Assembly: GCA_028685755.1 (NCBI GenBank) | Contig: JAQUDJ010000006.1 | Coordinates: 1 to 64,000, forward strand | Length of the DNA stretch: 64,000 nt | Direction: 5' to 3' | DNA from: Eubacteriales bacterium | GTDB taxonomy: Bacteria > Bacillota > Clostridia > Saccharofermentanales > UBA5734 | Part shown: piece after piece, positions 37,991 through 48,581 of the stretch | Layout: each line of letters begins with the position of its first letter | Numbering within the stretch: the stretch's first letter is position 1 | Position numbers and translations under genes: made by a program | Notes under the pieces: generated by a model | The model's input: only the letters and a program-made list of their open reading frames with translations | Told to the model about the DNA's origin: nothing | The model's database searches: none

Positions 37991-38755
37991 TCAGCCGGCG
38001 ATGACAGGATTACTGAGCGTACCAATTCCCTCAATCGTGACAGTCACGAGGTCCTCTGGTAGGAGTGGTCCAACACCAGCAGGTGTGCCTGTTGTCACGA
38101 CGTCACCCGGTAAGAGTGTCATAGCTTGGGTGATAAAGGCCAGTAATTCGCCGATCGACCAGATTAATTGGGCAGTCGATTCGTGCTGTCGTGTATGACC
38201 ATTGACTTTTGTAGTCAGCTGCAAATCACTCGGATCGACTTCATCTGTTACGATCGGGCCAATTGGGCAGAACGTGTCAAACCCCTTGGCTCGCGTCCAT
38301 TGACCATCTAGTTTTTGCACATCTCGAGCTGTGACGTCGTTGAGGATCGTATAGCCGAGGATATATGACGCGGCCTCGCTGGCTTCGATATGGCTGGCGC
38401 GCTTGCTGATTACGAGGGCGAGTTCACCCTCAAAATCGACACGTTGCGAAATCATTTGATCTGGCAAAACGATCGGTTGATTTGGATCCACGATCGCGGT
38501 CGATGGTTTCATAAAGAGTATGGGTCGTTCCGGAATCTGTGCATCGAATTCCTTGATGTGATCGTGGTAATTTTTTCCAACCGCAACAATTTTGGACGGT
38601 TCGCAAGGTGCTAATAGCGTTGCACTTTCAAGGCTTATCTGTTGCCCTGTCGGTTGTCCACCCCAATAGGGAGCCTGATCCAACACATGGATCTGCTGAC
38701 CATCGAGATGGCCCCAAAAAGCTTCACCAGCGATGCGAAGACGTACATATTTCAT
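37991..38755 (-). CDS. Fumarylacetoacetate hydrolase family protein
   Basis: KIVAVGKNYHDHIKEFD, DFEGELALVISK, YTILNDVTARDVQ, PGDVVTTGTPAGVGPL. Confidence 0.92.
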   Translation of the reverse strand: MKYVRLRIAGEAFWGHLDGQQIHVLDQAPYWGGQPTGQQISLESATLLAPCEPSKIVAVGKNYHDHIKEFDAQIPERPILFMKPSTAIVDPNQPIVLPDQMISQRVDFEGELALVISKRASHIEASEAASYILGYTILNDVTARDVQKLDGQWTRAKGFDTFCPIGPIVTDEVDPSDLQLTTKVNGHTRQHESTAQLIWSIGELLAFITQAMTLLPGDVVTTGTPAGVGPLLPEDLVTVTIEGIGTLSNPVIAG

Positions 38756-38785
38756 ATGGAGCCCTCCTTGATTGCGAAGTACCGA

Positions 38786-40234
38786 TCAATATTCGACTTT
38801 TTGTGATCCGAGAATGACGGCGCCAGATTCGGGGTCCGGTGCTTTGCCCGTTGTGAGGTATTCATCGATTGCGGTTGCTGCGGATTTGCCAGCGCCCATC
38901 GCGAGAATTACCGTCGCTGCCCCCGTGACGGCATCGCCACCGGCATAAACGCCAGCTTTGCTTGTTGCCATGGTGTGATCATCGACAACAATACCACCCC
39001 ATTTTTGGGTTTCGAGACCTGGTGTCGTCATTTTAATGAGTGGATTGGGCGTTTGCCCGATCGCGACAATGACGGTATCCATGGGCAATTCAAAGCGTGA
39101 ATCTTGCTTTTCAACGGGGCGGCGGCGACCTGAACTATCTGGTTCACCGAGTTCCATTTCAACGCATGCCATGCCGGTGACCCAGCCCTTTTCATCGCCT
39201 AAGATTTCGACAGGATTGGTTAAGAGCTTTAAGATGATGCCTTCTTCTTTGGCATGGTGGACTTCTTCTAACCGCGCTGGCAATTCGTGTTCAGAGCGAC
39301 GATACACAATATACACGTCTTCGGCGCCGAGGCGTTTGGCACTGCGGGCAGCATCCATGGCAACGTTGCCACCACCAATGACGGCGCAGCGTTTACCAAC
39401 GTGAATCGGCGTGTCCCAATCTGGGAATTTGTAAGCTTTCATCAGATTGATGCGGGTCAAAAACTCATTGGCGGAGTAAACGCCGTTAAAGTTCTCGCCG
39501 GGAATTTTCATAAAACTTGGTAAGCCGGCTCCCGTACCAATGAAAATCGCTTCATAGCCTTCGTCATAGAGCTCATCGAGGGTCAGAATTTTGCCGATAA
39601 CCATGTTCGTCTCGATTTTGACACCAAGTTTGCGCAAATTGTCGATTTCTGATTGGACGAGCGCTTTGGGCAGCCGGAATTCAGGGATGCCATACATTAA
39701 AACGCCACCGGGGACGTGAAACGCTTCGAAAATGGTCACATCATATCCAAGTTTGGCGAGATCGCTCGCACAGGTCAGACCAGCAGGACCGGAGCCAACA
39801 ATGGCAACCTTGCGGTGTTTTGCCGGTGCAACTTCAGCCTTCTGTTGCCGGTTGGCCATGTACCAATCGGCGACGAAACGTTCAAGGCGGCCAATGCCGA
39901 CTGATTCGCCCTTGATCGCTCGCACACAGAGTTCTTCGCACTGGGTTTCTTGCGGGCAAACGCGGCCACAGATGGCCGGCATGGCGTTTGTAGAGGTGAT
40001 TATGTCATAAGCGGCTTCAAATTCACCGACTGCGACTTTGCCGATAAATTCGGGGATTCGAACATTGACTGGGCAGCCGGCAATGCAAGGCTTGTGTTTG
40101 CATTGCAGGCAGCGCGTAGCTTCTTCCATGGCCATCTCGGGGGTATAGCCGATTGAGACTTCGGCAAAATTCTTGTTGCGGGCATTAGGATCTTGTTCCG
40201 GGATGGCTACTTTTTTTAAAGACATATTGGCCAT
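38786..40234 (-). CDS. NADPH-dependent glutamate synthase small-subunit-like / NfnB (NfnAB large subunit)
   Basis: CLQCKHKPCIAGCPVNVRIPEFI, VAIVGSGPAGLTCASDLAKLGYDVTIFEA, CAVIGGGNVAMDAARSAKRLGAEDVYIVYRR; adjacent NfnA-like gene. Confidence 0.9.
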   Translation of the reverse strand: MANMSLKKVAIPEQDPNARNKNFAEVSIGYTPEMAMEEATRCLQCKHKPCIAGCPVNVRIPEFIGKVAVGEFEAAYDIITSTNAMPAICGRVCPQETQCEELCVRAIKGESVGIGRLERFVADWYMANRQQKAEVAPAKHRKVAIVGSGPAGLTCASDLAKLGYDVTIFEAFHVPGGVLMYGIPEFRLPKALVQSEIDNLRKLGVKIETNMVIGKILTLDELYDEGYEAIFIGTGAGLPSFMKIPGENFNGVYSANEFLTRINLMKAYKFPDWDTPIHVGKRCAVIGGGNVAMDAARSAKRLGAEDVYIVYRRSEHELPARLEEVHHAKEEGIILKLLTNPVEILGDEKGWVTGMACVEMELGEPDSSGRRRPVEKQDSRFELPMDTVIVAIGQTPNPLIKMTTPGLETQKWGGIVVDDHTMATSKAGVYAGGDAVTGAATVILAMGAGKSAATAIDEYLTTGKAPDPESGAVILGSQKVEY

Positions 40235-40237
40235 GGT

Positions 40238-41080
40238 TCAGGCCTCCTTGCCGGTTAAACGGCAGATATGAACTGCTTCGGACTGCTTTTCTTCAGCTTT
40301 ATAGATCTGGCTGCGGCGCATTGCTTCGTCGAAATTGACGAGGTGACCGTCAAAGTCTGGTCCGTCGATGCATGCAAATTTGGTTTCGCCACCTACGGTC
40401 AGTCGGCATCCGCCGCACATGCCTGTCCCATCTACCATGATCGAGTTCATGCTGACGATCGTATGAATGTTATATTCTTTCGTCACGTTGCAGATCATTT
40501 TCATCATGATCAACGGGCCAATTGCAATAACGAGATCATAATCGCGGCCTTCTAGTATCTTTTCACGCAAAACATCGGTGACGAAGCCTTGGCGGACATA
40601 GGAGCCATCGTCTGTTGTGATGAAAAGGTTCGTGCAGGCGACTTTCATGTCGTCCTCGAGGATCACGAGGTCCTTGTTGCGAAATCCCGCGATTATGTCA
40701 ACTTCAGCACCAAGCTGATGGAGCGCTTTTGCCTGAGGATAAGCGATCGCTGTGCCAAGCCCGCCTCCAATAACAGCGACTTTTTTGTAGCCTTCAAGAT
40801 GGGACGCTGTGCCAAGTGGGCCGACGAAATCGAGTAATTCATCACCTTCATCCATTTCGGCAAGCGCTTTGGTCGTTTTGCCGACAAGTTGGAAAATGAT
40901 CGCTATCGTGCCCTGTTCGCGGTCATAGTCGGCGATCGTCAGTGGTACACGTTCGCCGGCCTCGTCGATTCGAAGCATGATGAATTGGCCGGGTTTGGCC
41001 TTGCGCGCGATGAGCGGTGCAGCGACATCCAAGCGGGTGACGGTCGGATTCAGGATCTGTTTGTGGACGATTTTATACAC
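40238..41080 (-). CDS. Sulfide/dihydroorotate dehydrogenase-type FAD/NAD-binding subunit (NfnA-like)
   Basis: VPLTIADYD, VIGGGLGTAIAYPQAKAL, CGGCRLTVGGETKFACIDGPDFDGHLVNFDEAMRR; GTG start chosen at (V)YKIVHKQ. Confidence 0.9.
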   Translation of the reverse strand: MYKIVHKQILNPTVTRLDVAAPLIARKAKPGQFIMLRIDEAGERVPLTIADYDREQGTIAIIFQLVGKTTKALAEMDEGDELLDFVGPLGTASHLEGYKKVAVIGGGLGTAIAYPQAKALHQLGAEVDIIAGFRNKDLVILEDDMKVACTNLFITTDDGSYVRQGFVTDVLREKILEGRDYDLVIAIGPLIMMKMICNVTKEYNIHTIVSMNSIMVDGTGMCGGCRLTVGGETKFACIDGPDFDGHLVNFDEAMRRSQIYKAEEKQSEAVHICRLTGKEA

Positions 41081-41344
41081 GAAACTGCCTCCCCAATTAT
41101 GGTACGGGCAGTCGGTCAAGAAGCCGAAACAACCCCATTGCATCTATTATACGCTCAGACGTTCGGCCTGCAATGTAATTTCAGCTACAAAACCTGATCA
41201 AAATCTGCTGATGTTAAAATCATTTTTGGTAACGTTACTGCTACTTTTAGGGTAGTTAAGGACTATAATGAATATATTAAAGTAATAAATAAAGCAACCG
41301 GTCGAACATTATAACGTTGACCAATTTCCAAAGGAGGCCATTCC

Positions 41345-41869
41345 ATGAAAGAACCCCTGTCTCGTGCTTTTAGTGCACAAATCAATAAAGAATATTTCAG
41401 CGCCTTTTTCTATCTCGTTATGTCAGATTATTTAGACGCTATTGGCTTTAAAGGTGCAGCTAGTTGGACTTATGTTCAATACCAAGAAGAGTTGGCTCAT
41501 GCCCAGAACCTTGTGCACTATCTGCACGCTCGCAATGAAAATGTAAAATATATGACAATTGCTGATCCGAGTGGCGAATGGAACGGCATCAAGGATGTCT
41601 TTTTGTCCATTCTTAAGCATGAAGAATCGGTGACTGAATCGATTAGTGAACTCGCAACACTCGCGATGCAATCTGGTGATCACGCAGCTTATACGTTCCT
41701 ACATTGGTACATTGCTGAACAAGTCGAAGAGGAAGGCAATGTGCAAGATGTCATCGACAAACTACAGATCGCCGAAGACAATCAAAATGCTTTGCTGACC
41801 ATTGATAATCTCCTGGGGGCTCGAGTCTATGTCGAACCGATCGTACCAGGGGTTGGCACCTCAATCTAA
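41345..41869 (+). CDS. ftn: Ferritin (non-heme)
   Basis: QINKEYFSAFFYLVMSDYLDAIGFKGAASWTYVQYQEELAHAQNLVHYLHARN and FLHWYIAEQVEEEGNVQDVIDKL. Confidence 0.93.
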   Translation: MKEPLSRAFSAQINKEYFSAFFYLVMSDYLDAIGFKGAASWTYVQYQEELAHAQNLVHYLHARNENVKYMTIADPSGEWNGIKDVFLSILKHEESVTESISELATLAMQSGDHAAYTFLHWYIAEQVEEEGNVQDVIDKLQIAEDNQNALLTIDNLLGARVYVEPIVPGVGTSI

Positions 41870-41905
41870 ATTCAAGCCCTACTAATCATTCGCAAAAGTT
41901 ACATT

Positions 41906-41938
41906 GATCGCATCCGTTTGTACGGGTGCGATCTTTTT
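41906..41938 (+). terminator. Rho-independent terminator of ferritin
   Basis: GATCGCATCCGTTTGTACGGGTGCGATC followed by TTTTT. Confidence 0.85.
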
Positions 41939-42094
41939 AAATAGAAGCCTTTTCTGCAACTCTTCTTCTCATTTCCTGCAAGAATCAAATTCAGCGCACT
42001 GCGCTTTTGCGAAAATAATTGATTTGCACAAGTATTGTGTGCAAATTTCAGCAAAGTTTGTTCAGTTTAAAAATGAAATTTTGACTTTTTCGAC

Positions 42095-42122
42095 TTGCAC
42101 AAATAATGATCTATGGTAAGAT
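42095..42122 (+). promoter_or_regulatory. Candidate sigma70-type promoter of glnN
   Basis: TTGCAC (42095-42100), 16-bp spacer, TAAGAT (42117-42122). Confidence 0.5.
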
Positions 42123-42188
42123 GGTTTCATCAAATGAATAGTGACGGCTGTGGATACTGTATTTAACTCGATTCAGCCAAGATAAACA

Positions 42189-42240
42189 AGGGTGTTTATT
42201 AGTCTCCTCGGAGATTATTTGGCGCCCTATTTTTTATTTT
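42189..42240 (+). terminator. Terminator-like hairpin (possible attenuator) in the glnN leader
   Basis: AGGGTG...TCTCC-TC-GGAGA...CGCCCT followed by ATTTTTTATTTT, upstream of the ATG at 42324. Confidence 0.65.
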
Positions 42241-42323
42241 GTGGACATTACTGAATCGAACAATAGACGAATCTGATAAGCTAGAACTGATAAAACGTTG
42301 TATCAATGGAAGGGGATTTCAAA

Positions 42324-44435
42324 ATGAGCAACACTGACACGACATCCATCAATATGGCTGAGATTTTTGGCAGCAATGTCTTTAATGATTCAGTCATGCG
42401 CACCGTCCTACCGAAAGCGATTTACAAATCGCTGCGCAAAACAATCGAAGACGGCATCTCTCTTGACGCCCAGGTCGCCGAAGTCGTCGCCTCCGCGATG
42501 AAGGATTGGGCGATTGCTAAAGGCGCAACCCACTTCACCCACTGGTTCCAGCCCATGACCGGTGTCACCGCTGAAAAGCATGATTCCTTTATTTCGCCAA
42601 CACCAGATGGCCGCGTCATCCTTGAATTCTCCGGCAAAGAATTGATCAAAGGCGAACCGGACGCATCTTCTTTTCCATCAGGTGGTTTGCGTGCAACTTT
42701 CGAAGCACGTGGTTATACAGCTTGGGACTGCACATCACCGGCTTTCGTCAAAGACGGCAGCTTATTCATCCCAACCGCTTTTGCTTCCTACACCGGCGAA
42801 GCCCTCGACAAAAAGACCCCCTTACTGCGCTCAATGGATGCGATCAATCGTCAGGCCATGCGCGTTTTAAAACTCATTGGCAACACATCGACCTCCCGCG
42901 TGGTAACGACTGTCGGACCGGAACAAGAATACTTCCTGATCGATCAGAAGTTATTTGAAGAACGTAAAGACTTGATACTGACTGGTCGCACCCTGTTTGG
43001 TGCAAAACCACCAAAGGGTCAGGATCTCGAAGATCATTATTTTGGTCAGATCAAGGACCGGATCGCTGCTTACATGACCGATCTCGATATCGAACTGTGG
43101 AAGCTCGGCGTATCTGCCAAAACCAAACACAACGAAGTTGCTCCGGCACAGCACGAACTAGCCCCGATCTTCACCACCACCAATATTGCAACTGACCACA
43201 ATCAGCTGACGATGGAAACGATGAAAAAAGTCGCGTTGCGTCATGGGTTGGTTTGCTTACTCCATGAAAAGCCGTTTGCTGGTGTCAATGGTTCTGGTAA
43301 ACACAACAACTGGTCAATGGGAACCGATGATGGTCAGAACTTGCTTGAACCAGGCAAAACCCCGCATGACAACACCCAGTTCCTCCTCATCCTTTCTGCG
43401 GTCATCCGCGCCGTCGACGTCTACGCCGATCTGCTCCGCGTTTCAGCTGCTAGCCCGGGCAATGACCACCGTCTCGGCGCCAATGAAGCACCGCCAGCAA
43501 TCATCTCGATCTTCCTCGGTGATCAGCTCACCGATATCCTCGAACAAATCGAAAAGAGTGGCAATGCCCTGACCAGCAAATCTGGCGGGTTCCTTGAGCT
43601 CGGCACAGCTTCCCTGCCTTCCCTTCCCAAAGACTCCACTGACCGCAACCGCACATCACCTTTTGCCTTCACTGGCAACAAGTTTGAATTCCGCATGGTC
43701 GGTTCATCCCAGTCGATCGCACAATGCAACTTTACCCTCAACACTGCAGTCGCAGAAATTCTGTGTGAAATTGCCGATCGTCTCGAAAAAGCAAGCGATA
43801 TCGACGCCGAAATCAGCGCGATCATTCTTGAAATCATCAAAAATCACAAACGAGTCATCTTTAATGGTAACGGCTACTCTAGCGAGTGGGTCGAAGAAGC
43901 AGCCCGTCGCGGTCTGCCAAACATCACCACAACGGTCGATGCAATCGCCGCGATCAATGCCGAGAAAAACAAAGCCCTTATGGCCAAACACGGCGTTCTG
44001 TCCTACATCGAAATGGAATCTCGTACCGAAATCCAGTACGAAATCTACACCAAGACGATCAACATCGAAGGACTAACCGCTGTCGAAATCGCCAAACGTC
44101 AGATTCTACCTGCTGTCATCAACTACAAAGCTGACCTCGCTTCCTCCATCGGCGCAATCGAGTCCATTGACGGTGATGTCTCGGTCGAAAAAGAACTCTT
44201 TAGTAAAGTAAACATTTCCATGAAGTCCCTGAGCGCCAACATCGCCAAGCTCGAAAAAGCGATCGATACCGCAGCCAATTTGCATGGCGACACCAAGGCA
44301 CAAGCAGAGGCCTATCGCGACCTCGTCTTCAAAGCCATGGGCGAAGTCCGTGCCGATGCTGACCTGCTTGAAACCATCGTCGACGCCGATTATTGGCCAC
44401 TACCGACTTACTCCGACCTGCTGTTCAAAGTCTGA
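42324..44435 (+). CDS. glnN: Glutamine synthetase type III
   Basis: [86 protein letters not shown]. Confidence 0.96.
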   Translation: MSNTDTTSINMAEIFGSNVFNDSVMRTVLPKAIYKSLRKTIEDGISLDAQVAEVVASAMKDWAIAKGATHFTHWFQPMTGVTAEKHDSFISPTPDGRVILEFSGKELIKGEPDASSFPSGGLRATFEARGYTAWDCTSPAFVKDGSLFIPTAFASYTGEALDKKTPLLRSMDAINRQAMRVLKLIGNTSTSRVVTTVGPEQEYFLIDQKLFEERKDLILTGRTLFGAKPPKGQDLEDHYFGQIKDRIAAYMTDLDIELWKLGVSAKTKHNEVAPAQHELAPIFTTTNIATDHNQLTMETMKKVALRHGLVCLLHEKPFAGVNGSGKHNNWSMGTDDGQNLLEPGKTPHDNTQFLLILSAVIRAVDVYADLLRVSAASPGNDHRLGANEAPPAIISIFLGDQLTDILEQIEKSGNALTSKSGGFLELGTASLPSLPKDSTDRNRTSPFAFTGNKFEFRMVGSSQSIAQCNFTLNTAVAEILCEIADRLEKASDIDAEISAIILEIIKNHKRVIFNGNGYSSEWVEEAARRGLPNITTTVDAIAAINAEKNKALMAKHGVLSYIEMESRTEIQYEIYTKTINIEGLTAVEIAKRQILPAVINYKADLASSIGAIESIDGDVSVEKELFSKVNISMKSLSANIAKLEKAIDTAANLHGDTKAQAEAYRDLVFKAMGEVRADADLLETIVDADYWPLPTYSDLLFKV

Positions 44436-44506
44436 TGCCGGTTTGACCCGACAAGACGAGTCACCTGTGGAAAAGCCGATCCCCGCATCGGACCGACAGA
44501 ACATAA

Positions 44507-44541
44507 TGGTGCCAGGCACATGCCTGGCACCATATTTTTTT
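44507..44541 (+). terminator. Terminator-like palindrome between glnN and glf (member of the dispersed TGGTGCCAGGCA family)
   Basis: TGGTGCCAGGCA-CA-TGCCTGGCACCA with perfect 12-bp arms, followed by TATTTTTTTC. Confidence 0.7.
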
Positions 44542-44588
44542 CGCTCGCATGGTACAATAGCATTTATCAACATTTTGCGGAGGATCTT

Positions 44589-45698
44589 ATGTCAAAATCC
44601 TATGACTATTTGATCGTTGGAGCTGGACTATTTGGCGCAACGTTTGCTTATGAGGCAAAAAAACGGGGCAAAAAATGTCTGGTCACCGACCGTCGTGGCC
44701 AAATTGGTGGCAATCTATATTGTGAACCGGTTGAAGGGATCAATGTTCACGCATATGGGGCTCATATCTTCCATACAAGCAACAAAAAAATCTGGGATTA
44801 CGTCAATCAATTCGCCGAATTTAATCGCTATACAAATTCACCGATCGCCAATTACCACGGCGAGATTTACAATTTGCCGTTCAATATGAATACATTCAAC
44901 AAGCTTTGGGGCGTGATTACACCGGAGCAAGCCCAACAAAAAATTGCCGAGCAACGTCAGCATGCGGGGACGGGCGAGCCCGCAAACCTCGAAGAACAGG
45001 CGATCTCGCTGATCGGACAAGACATTTATGAAAAGCTGATCAAGGGTTACACCGAAAAGCAATGGGGCCGCGCCTGTACGGATCTTCCAGCGTTTATCAT
45101 CAAGCGATTGCCAGTCCGCTTCACCTATGACAACAACTATTTTAACGACAAATATCAGGGCATTCCAGAAGGTGGCTATAACGTAATTATCGAAAAAATG
45201 CTTGCGGGAATCGATGTGCAACTCGGTGTCGACTTCTTTCAAAGCCGCGAAAACTGGCTTAAAAAGGCGAAAAAAGTCGTTTTTACCGGTATGATTGACG
45301 AATTTTATAATTATCAGTTTGGCCAACTCGGGTATCGCAGCCTGCGCTTTGAACATGAAATCTTAGACATTGAGAATTTTCAGGGAAACGCTGTCGTCAA
45401 TTACACCGACCGCGAAACGCCGTTCACCCGCATTATCGAGCACAAACATTTTGAATTTGGGACACAACCTAAGACCGTCGTTACGCGCGAATATCCGGTC
45501 GATTGGGTCAAAGGTGATGAGCCTTATTACCCGATCAACGACGAACAAAATGAAACACTTTTCAAACAATATAAAACACTCGCCCAATATGACCAAAACA
45601 TCATATTTGGCGGACGTTTAGCTGACTACAAATACTACGATATGCATCACGTCGTCTATCACGCGTTAGAAACAGTCGCACAAGAATTCGGCGAGTAA
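44589..45698 (+). CDS. glf: UDP-galactopyranose mutase
   Basis: YDYLIVGAGLFGATFAYEAKKRGKKCLVTDRRGQIGGNLYCEPVEGINVHAYGAHIFHTSNKKIWDYVNQF. Confidence 0.97.
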   Translation: MSKSYDYLIVGAGLFGATFAYEAKKRGKKCLVTDRRGQIGGNLYCEPVEGINVHAYGAHIFHTSNKKIWDYVNQFAEFNRYTNSPIANYHGEIYNLPFNMNTFNKLWGVITPEQAQQKIAEQRQHAGTGEPANLEEQAISLIGQDIYEKLIKGYTEKQWGRACTDLPAFIIKRLPVRFTYDNNYFNDKYQGIPEGGYNVIIEKMLAGIDVQLGVDFFQSRENWLKKAKKVVFTGMIDEFYNYQFGQLGYRSLRFEHEILDIENFQGNAVVNYTDRETPFTRIIEHKHFEFGTQPKTVVTREYPVDWVKGDEPYYPINDEQNETLFKQYKTLAQYDQNIIFGGRLADYKYYDMHHVVYHALETVAQEFGE

Positions 45699-45770
45699 TT
45701 GATAGCTGTCATTTGGTGCCCGATTCAGCGTTAGACGCCAGGCGCCATATTTCCAAATTCCAAATTGTCT

Positions 45771-47207
45771 TTACTGTTGTCCGCGGACTCGGATTTCGTC
45801 TTGAATCTGAAGGACAGCTTTTTCGGTGAGCGTGTAATTGCGCAGGCTAAATGATGAGAGTCCGAAGCTTAAGAGTGAACCGAGCCCAAGCAGCAAACCA
45901 AGTCCCATCGCAGTTACAGTGGACTGTTTTGGCAACGTGGCGTCAAAGCGAATAAGGTCTAGCACTATGCCAATTAAAAAAATCGCAAGCGCTTGTGATG
46001 TTTTGTAGTATAAGGTCATACTCCCAAAATAAAAGCCTTCAGCCCGCTTGCCCGTCTTGAGTTCATCGAGGTCGATTGTGTCCGAGACCATCGATAATGG
46101 CAAGGTAAACAGTGCCCCCGTCCCAAAGCCGGTCAGCATCGCATAAGGTATAAAAACGACAAAATTTCCGGGTATCAGACGATGCCATATGACCATCACG
46201 GCGAAAATAAAGCTACCCATTCCGCAAACAAAAAGCCCGAGATTCATCGCGGGCTTTTTATCAAGGCGGCGTGAAATCATCGCCCAAAAAGGTTGAGAGA
46301 CGATACTCAGTAGAAGTTGCAAGCCATAAACGAGCGCAATTTGGTGATTTGTTAGATGAAATGTATAGGTAAATACATGGAGGCCGATCGTGCTGATGAG
46401 CACGGCCGCCATATTATTAAATAGATAGCTGTTGGCAGCTGCGCGAAATGGAGCATTGGCAAAGGTTGATTTGAGTGAAGCAAGCAACAATTGTCCAATC
46501 GTGCCGCTTGGCTGTTCGATATGTTGAGCGTTGAGGTGTCTAATGTATTTTTTGGTAGCGAGATAACCTGTCGCAGCTGAAACAATAACAACCCCAGCCG
46601 CGGCAGCTCCGATTCGCCGATAAGCCTGTGGATTGAGTTGCCCGATAGGGTATTCTGCCGTTGGCGCGAAAAATAAAGACATTCCCGCGACCGATACGAG
46701 TGCAAGTCCAATCAAGAAAAAGATCGTTTTGATACCTTGGATGGCCGTTCGTTCATTGTAATCTGGGGAAAGTTCGGCACCGAGGGCTGTGTAAGGTGTG
46801 ACGTAAACGGTCATCGCAGTTTTAAACATAATAATGAAAAGTAACATCAAGCCAAATTTGACTGGCGTAGAATGATCCGTGTTGATTCCCCAAACAAGAT
46901 AAACGGTGGCGGCAATACCGAGCGAGCCTAAAATCAGATATAGATGGCGCCTTCCAAATCGTTGTGATCGTGTAATATCGGAAAAATAACCCATGAGCGG
47001 ATCTGTCACGGCATCCCAAAACACGCTTATGCCGATGGCTAAGCCAGCTAAACTACCCGGAATTCCGAGAATGGCGGTAGCAAAAAAGACGAGGTAAGAA
47101 TTGATGACTTGCATCGCGACACCAGCACCTAAGTTGCCAGCGCCATATCCAATTTTATCGACCAGTGGCAGATAATTTCGAGTCGTCGCCATGCGTCGTC
47201 CCTTCAA
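45771..47207 (-). CDS. MFS transporter, glycoside-pentoside-hexuronide (GPH) type
   Basis: KIGYGAGNLGAGVAMQVINSYLVFFAT, FWDAVTDPLMGYFSDITRSQRFGRRHLYLILG; many TM segments. Confidence 0.88.
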   Translation of the reverse strand: MKGRRMATTRNYLPLVDKIGYGAGNLGAGVAMQVINSYLVFFATAILGIPGSLAGLAIGISVFWDAVTDPLMGYFSDITRSQRFGRRHLYLILGSLGIAATVYLVWGINTDHSTPVKFGLMLLFIIMFKTAMTVYVTPYTALGAELSPDYNERTAIQGIKTIFFLIGLALVSVAGMSLFFAPTAEYPIGQLNPQAYRRIGAAAAGVVIVSAATGYLATKKYIRHLNAQHIEQPSGTIGQLLLASLKSTFANAPFRAAANSYLFNNMAAVLISTIGLHVFTYTFHLTNHQIALVYGLQLLLSIVSQPFWAMISRRLDKKPAMNLGLFVCGMGSFIFAVMVIWHRLIPGNFVVFIPYAMLTGFGTGALFTLPLSMVSDTIDLDELKTGKRAEGFYFGSMTLYYKTSQALAIFLIGIVLDLIRFDATLPKQSTVTAMGLGLLLGLGSLLSFGLSSFSLRNYTLTEKAVLQIQDEIRVRGQQ

Positions 47208-47306
47208 GTGATATAATTATATTAATAATATGTAATTTAAAACATATATCGTTTATGTTTGACTTGTTTCGATTGAACCTGCGCAAGCTTGTCTTGGGTG
47301 ACAGTT

Positions 47307-48557
47307 ATGAAAAAGCATAACATAGTTCGGTTCAAAATCCGTAGAAAACCACACCACAGCTTTTCTCGAGCGTTTTCTTTTTTATTGCTTATACTTATGA
47401 CAATTATGACGCTACAGCAGTCGATCCAAGCTGCAGTGCTACCATTACCAACTCCAATCGAAGTCGAAGTCGTCACTCAATACGACACACCCATGCCTGT
47501 GGGTTTAACAGTTGATCTGCGTTACAGCAACTATACAATTGACAAGGATTATGTTCTGATCACAGCCTGGAACGCCAACATACGCCAGCAACCTGATGGA
47601 AACAGTATGAAAGTTGGCAAAGCTGCCCGCCATGAAAAACTCCAAGCGATCGCCTTGGTGCGGGGGAAATATTCGAGCAGCTATCAAACTGATCTGTGGT
47701 TTGAGGTGGTCAAACAACAAGGCAACTTAGCAATTCATGGCTATATTCTCGCATCACTTGCCGAATATCGCCAATTTCAGTTCCAGAAAATGGTCGATGC
47801 CTACACGATGCTTAAAAGCGAAGTTGATCAAAATCAGACTGCCTATATTGCCAATTATAAAAATCGCAGTGGTATTGCGCCAATGCGCCACGGTCAAATT
47901 GTTGATGCTTTTGGTGTAAAGCGCTATCAATCTGCGCCAGCGTACTTTTCAGAATCACCAAGTAGCGATTTTCGTTATCTGCCAGATGGAACATTGCTCA
48001 CGTTCGTCGGAGAAACAGAGCAATTTTATCGCGTGCGGACCTTTCTCTTCGATTACGACGTTTTTGTTCCTAAAAAATACGTTTCACTGAAAAACTCAAT
48101 CGAACAATTGACTCAAGTCATCGTTGTTGATCGCAAAAACCAAAACGAAGGCGTTTTTGAATATGCGAATGGTCAGTGGTCTATGATCTCATTTAGTTAC
48201 GCAACAACCGGTGAGAATGCGCGGTACAAGGAACCCACTCCCCTAGGATTTTACATGGCTATTGAACGAGCCAGCAAATTCATCTATCTCGACGATGTTA
48301 CACGGCTCATTGCCGGGTATGCACCATACGCTATACGATTCTCCGGTGGTTCATATCTCCACGGCGTCCCAGTCGATTTTGCGCCCGGGCAAGTTGTCGA
48401 TAATCGCATCCTCGCCTGGGCTCCGATGCGTGAATACCTCTCCACAATTGGCACAGTCCCACGCTCTCACAAATGCGTGCGCAACTACACTAGCCACGCT
48501 AAATTCCTCTACGATTGGGTCATACCGGGAAAGGCCTCGATTATTATAATTGAGTGA
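47307..48557 (+). CDS. L,D-transpeptidase (YkuD-like) with SH3-like region
   Basis: N-terminal signal/TM; YATTGENARYKEPTPLGFYMAIERA, IRFSGGSYLHGVP and active-site-like VPRSHKCVRN. Confidence 0.75.
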   Translation: MKKHNIVRFKIRRKPHHSFSRAFSFLLLILMTIMTLQQSIQAAVLPLPTPIEVEVVTQYDTPMPVGLTVDLRYSNYTIDKDYVLITAWNANIRQQPDGNSMKVGKAARHEKLQAIALVRGKYSSSYQTDLWFEVVKQQGNLAIHGYILASLAEYRQFQFQKMVDAYTMLKSEVDQNQTAYIANYKNRSGIAPMRHGQIVDAFGVKRYQSAPAYFSESPSSDFRYLPDGTLLTFVGETEQFYRVRTFLFDYDVFVPKKYVSLKNSIEQLTQVIVVDRKNQNEGVFEYANGQWSMISFSYATTGENARYKEPTPLGFYMAIERASKFIYLDDVTRLIAGYAPYAIRFSGGSYLHGVPVDFAPGQVVDNRILAWAPMREYLSTIGTVPRSHKCVRNYTSHAKFLYDWVIPGKASIIIIE

Positions 48558-48581
48558 TCAGGGGGCATGGTGCTAGGTGCC

